Shown here piece after piece: positions 63,999-64,000 of a DNA stretch of 64,000 nucleotides. Made by a program: the position numbers and the translations under genes. The DNA is taken from assembly GCF_024609245.1 (NCBI RefSeq), contig NZ_JANJYH010000001.1, positions 553,260 to 617,259 on the forward strand, read 5' to 3'. Position 1 is the stretch's first letter. Each line of letters opens with the position of its first letter. The DNA is from Haloarchaeobius sp. FL176. GTDB taxonomy: Archaea; Halobacteriota; Halobacteria; Halobacteriales; Natrialbaceae. Under the pieces are notes generated by a model. That model was not told where the DNA came from. It worked only from the letters and a program-made list of their open reading frames with translations, and searched no databases.

Positions 63999-64000
63999 GT

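Noticed and set aside
45838..64000. A second copy of the tRNA-Glu 3' end (right attachment site)
   Set aside because: I looked for the GGTTCGAATCCCTGACGGAG end to the right and found no convincing copy; the right border may be outside the window or eroded.

Overview
The window is archaeal, from a haloarchaeon (class Halobacteria). The evidence is the high G+C, the very acidic predicted proteins, TATA-box promoters about 27 bases ahead of start codons (many apparently leaderless), and typical families: HTH-10 and DUF7344 regulators, DUF1102 Tat-exported proteins, PccX, the two-gene glycine decarboxylase and S26B signal peptidase. All identifications are from reading the sequence; no database search was run.

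Positions 1-20,000 are ordinary chromosome. They hold an alpha/beta hydrolase, an NSS transporter, and propionyl-CoA carboxylase genes (pccB, pccX, pccA) split by a cytochrome P450/HTH-10 regulator pair. Beside that pair lies the collapsed remnant of a second one. Then come a 2Fe-2S ferredoxin, regulators, thymidine kinase, two Yip1-like membrane proteins, an m4C-type DNA methyltransferase, tatA, another P450, a lipoprotein with two HExxH protease sites, and msrA.

Positions 20,200-27,700 hold tRNA-Val(CAC), an MBL-fold hydrolase and a surface-protein locus. The locus has four related DUF1102-type exported proteins, a membrane-anchored HTH regulator, a 41-residue protein and a dedicated S26 signal peptidase. 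The layout recalls TasA/SipW and archaeal bundling-pilus loci, so a surface fibre system is a plausible inference.

Positions 27,700-45,700 are mostly housekeeping: cobalamin adenosyltransferase, small acidic and zinc-ribbon proteins, superoxide dismutase, the glycine cleavage operon (gcvT-gcvH-gcvPA-gcvPB), an RND/HAE3 transporter, AIM24, mutY, thyX, several regulators and an amidohydrolase.

At 45,763 an intact tRNA-Glu(CTC) is followed by a tyrosine recombinase and a visibly lower-G+C genomic island. Its cargo is an operon mre11-rad50-nurA-(small barrel-like protein)-herA, joined by overlapping stop/start codons. Also present are an HKD nuclease fused to a degenerate AAA+/SF3-like ATPase, a possible TIR/deoxyribosyltransferase-like effector, a winged-helix regulator, a lone WYL-like domain and an EVE-like protein. 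I read this as a candidate mobile DNA end-processing and defence module; that function is inference. From about 61,000 the island decays into gene fragments and an AT-rich block. From about 62,600 a G/T-skewed segment of probable mobile-element origin begins, and the window ends in a perfect 13-bp hairpin. No CRISPR array, rRNA or complete insertion sequence was seen.
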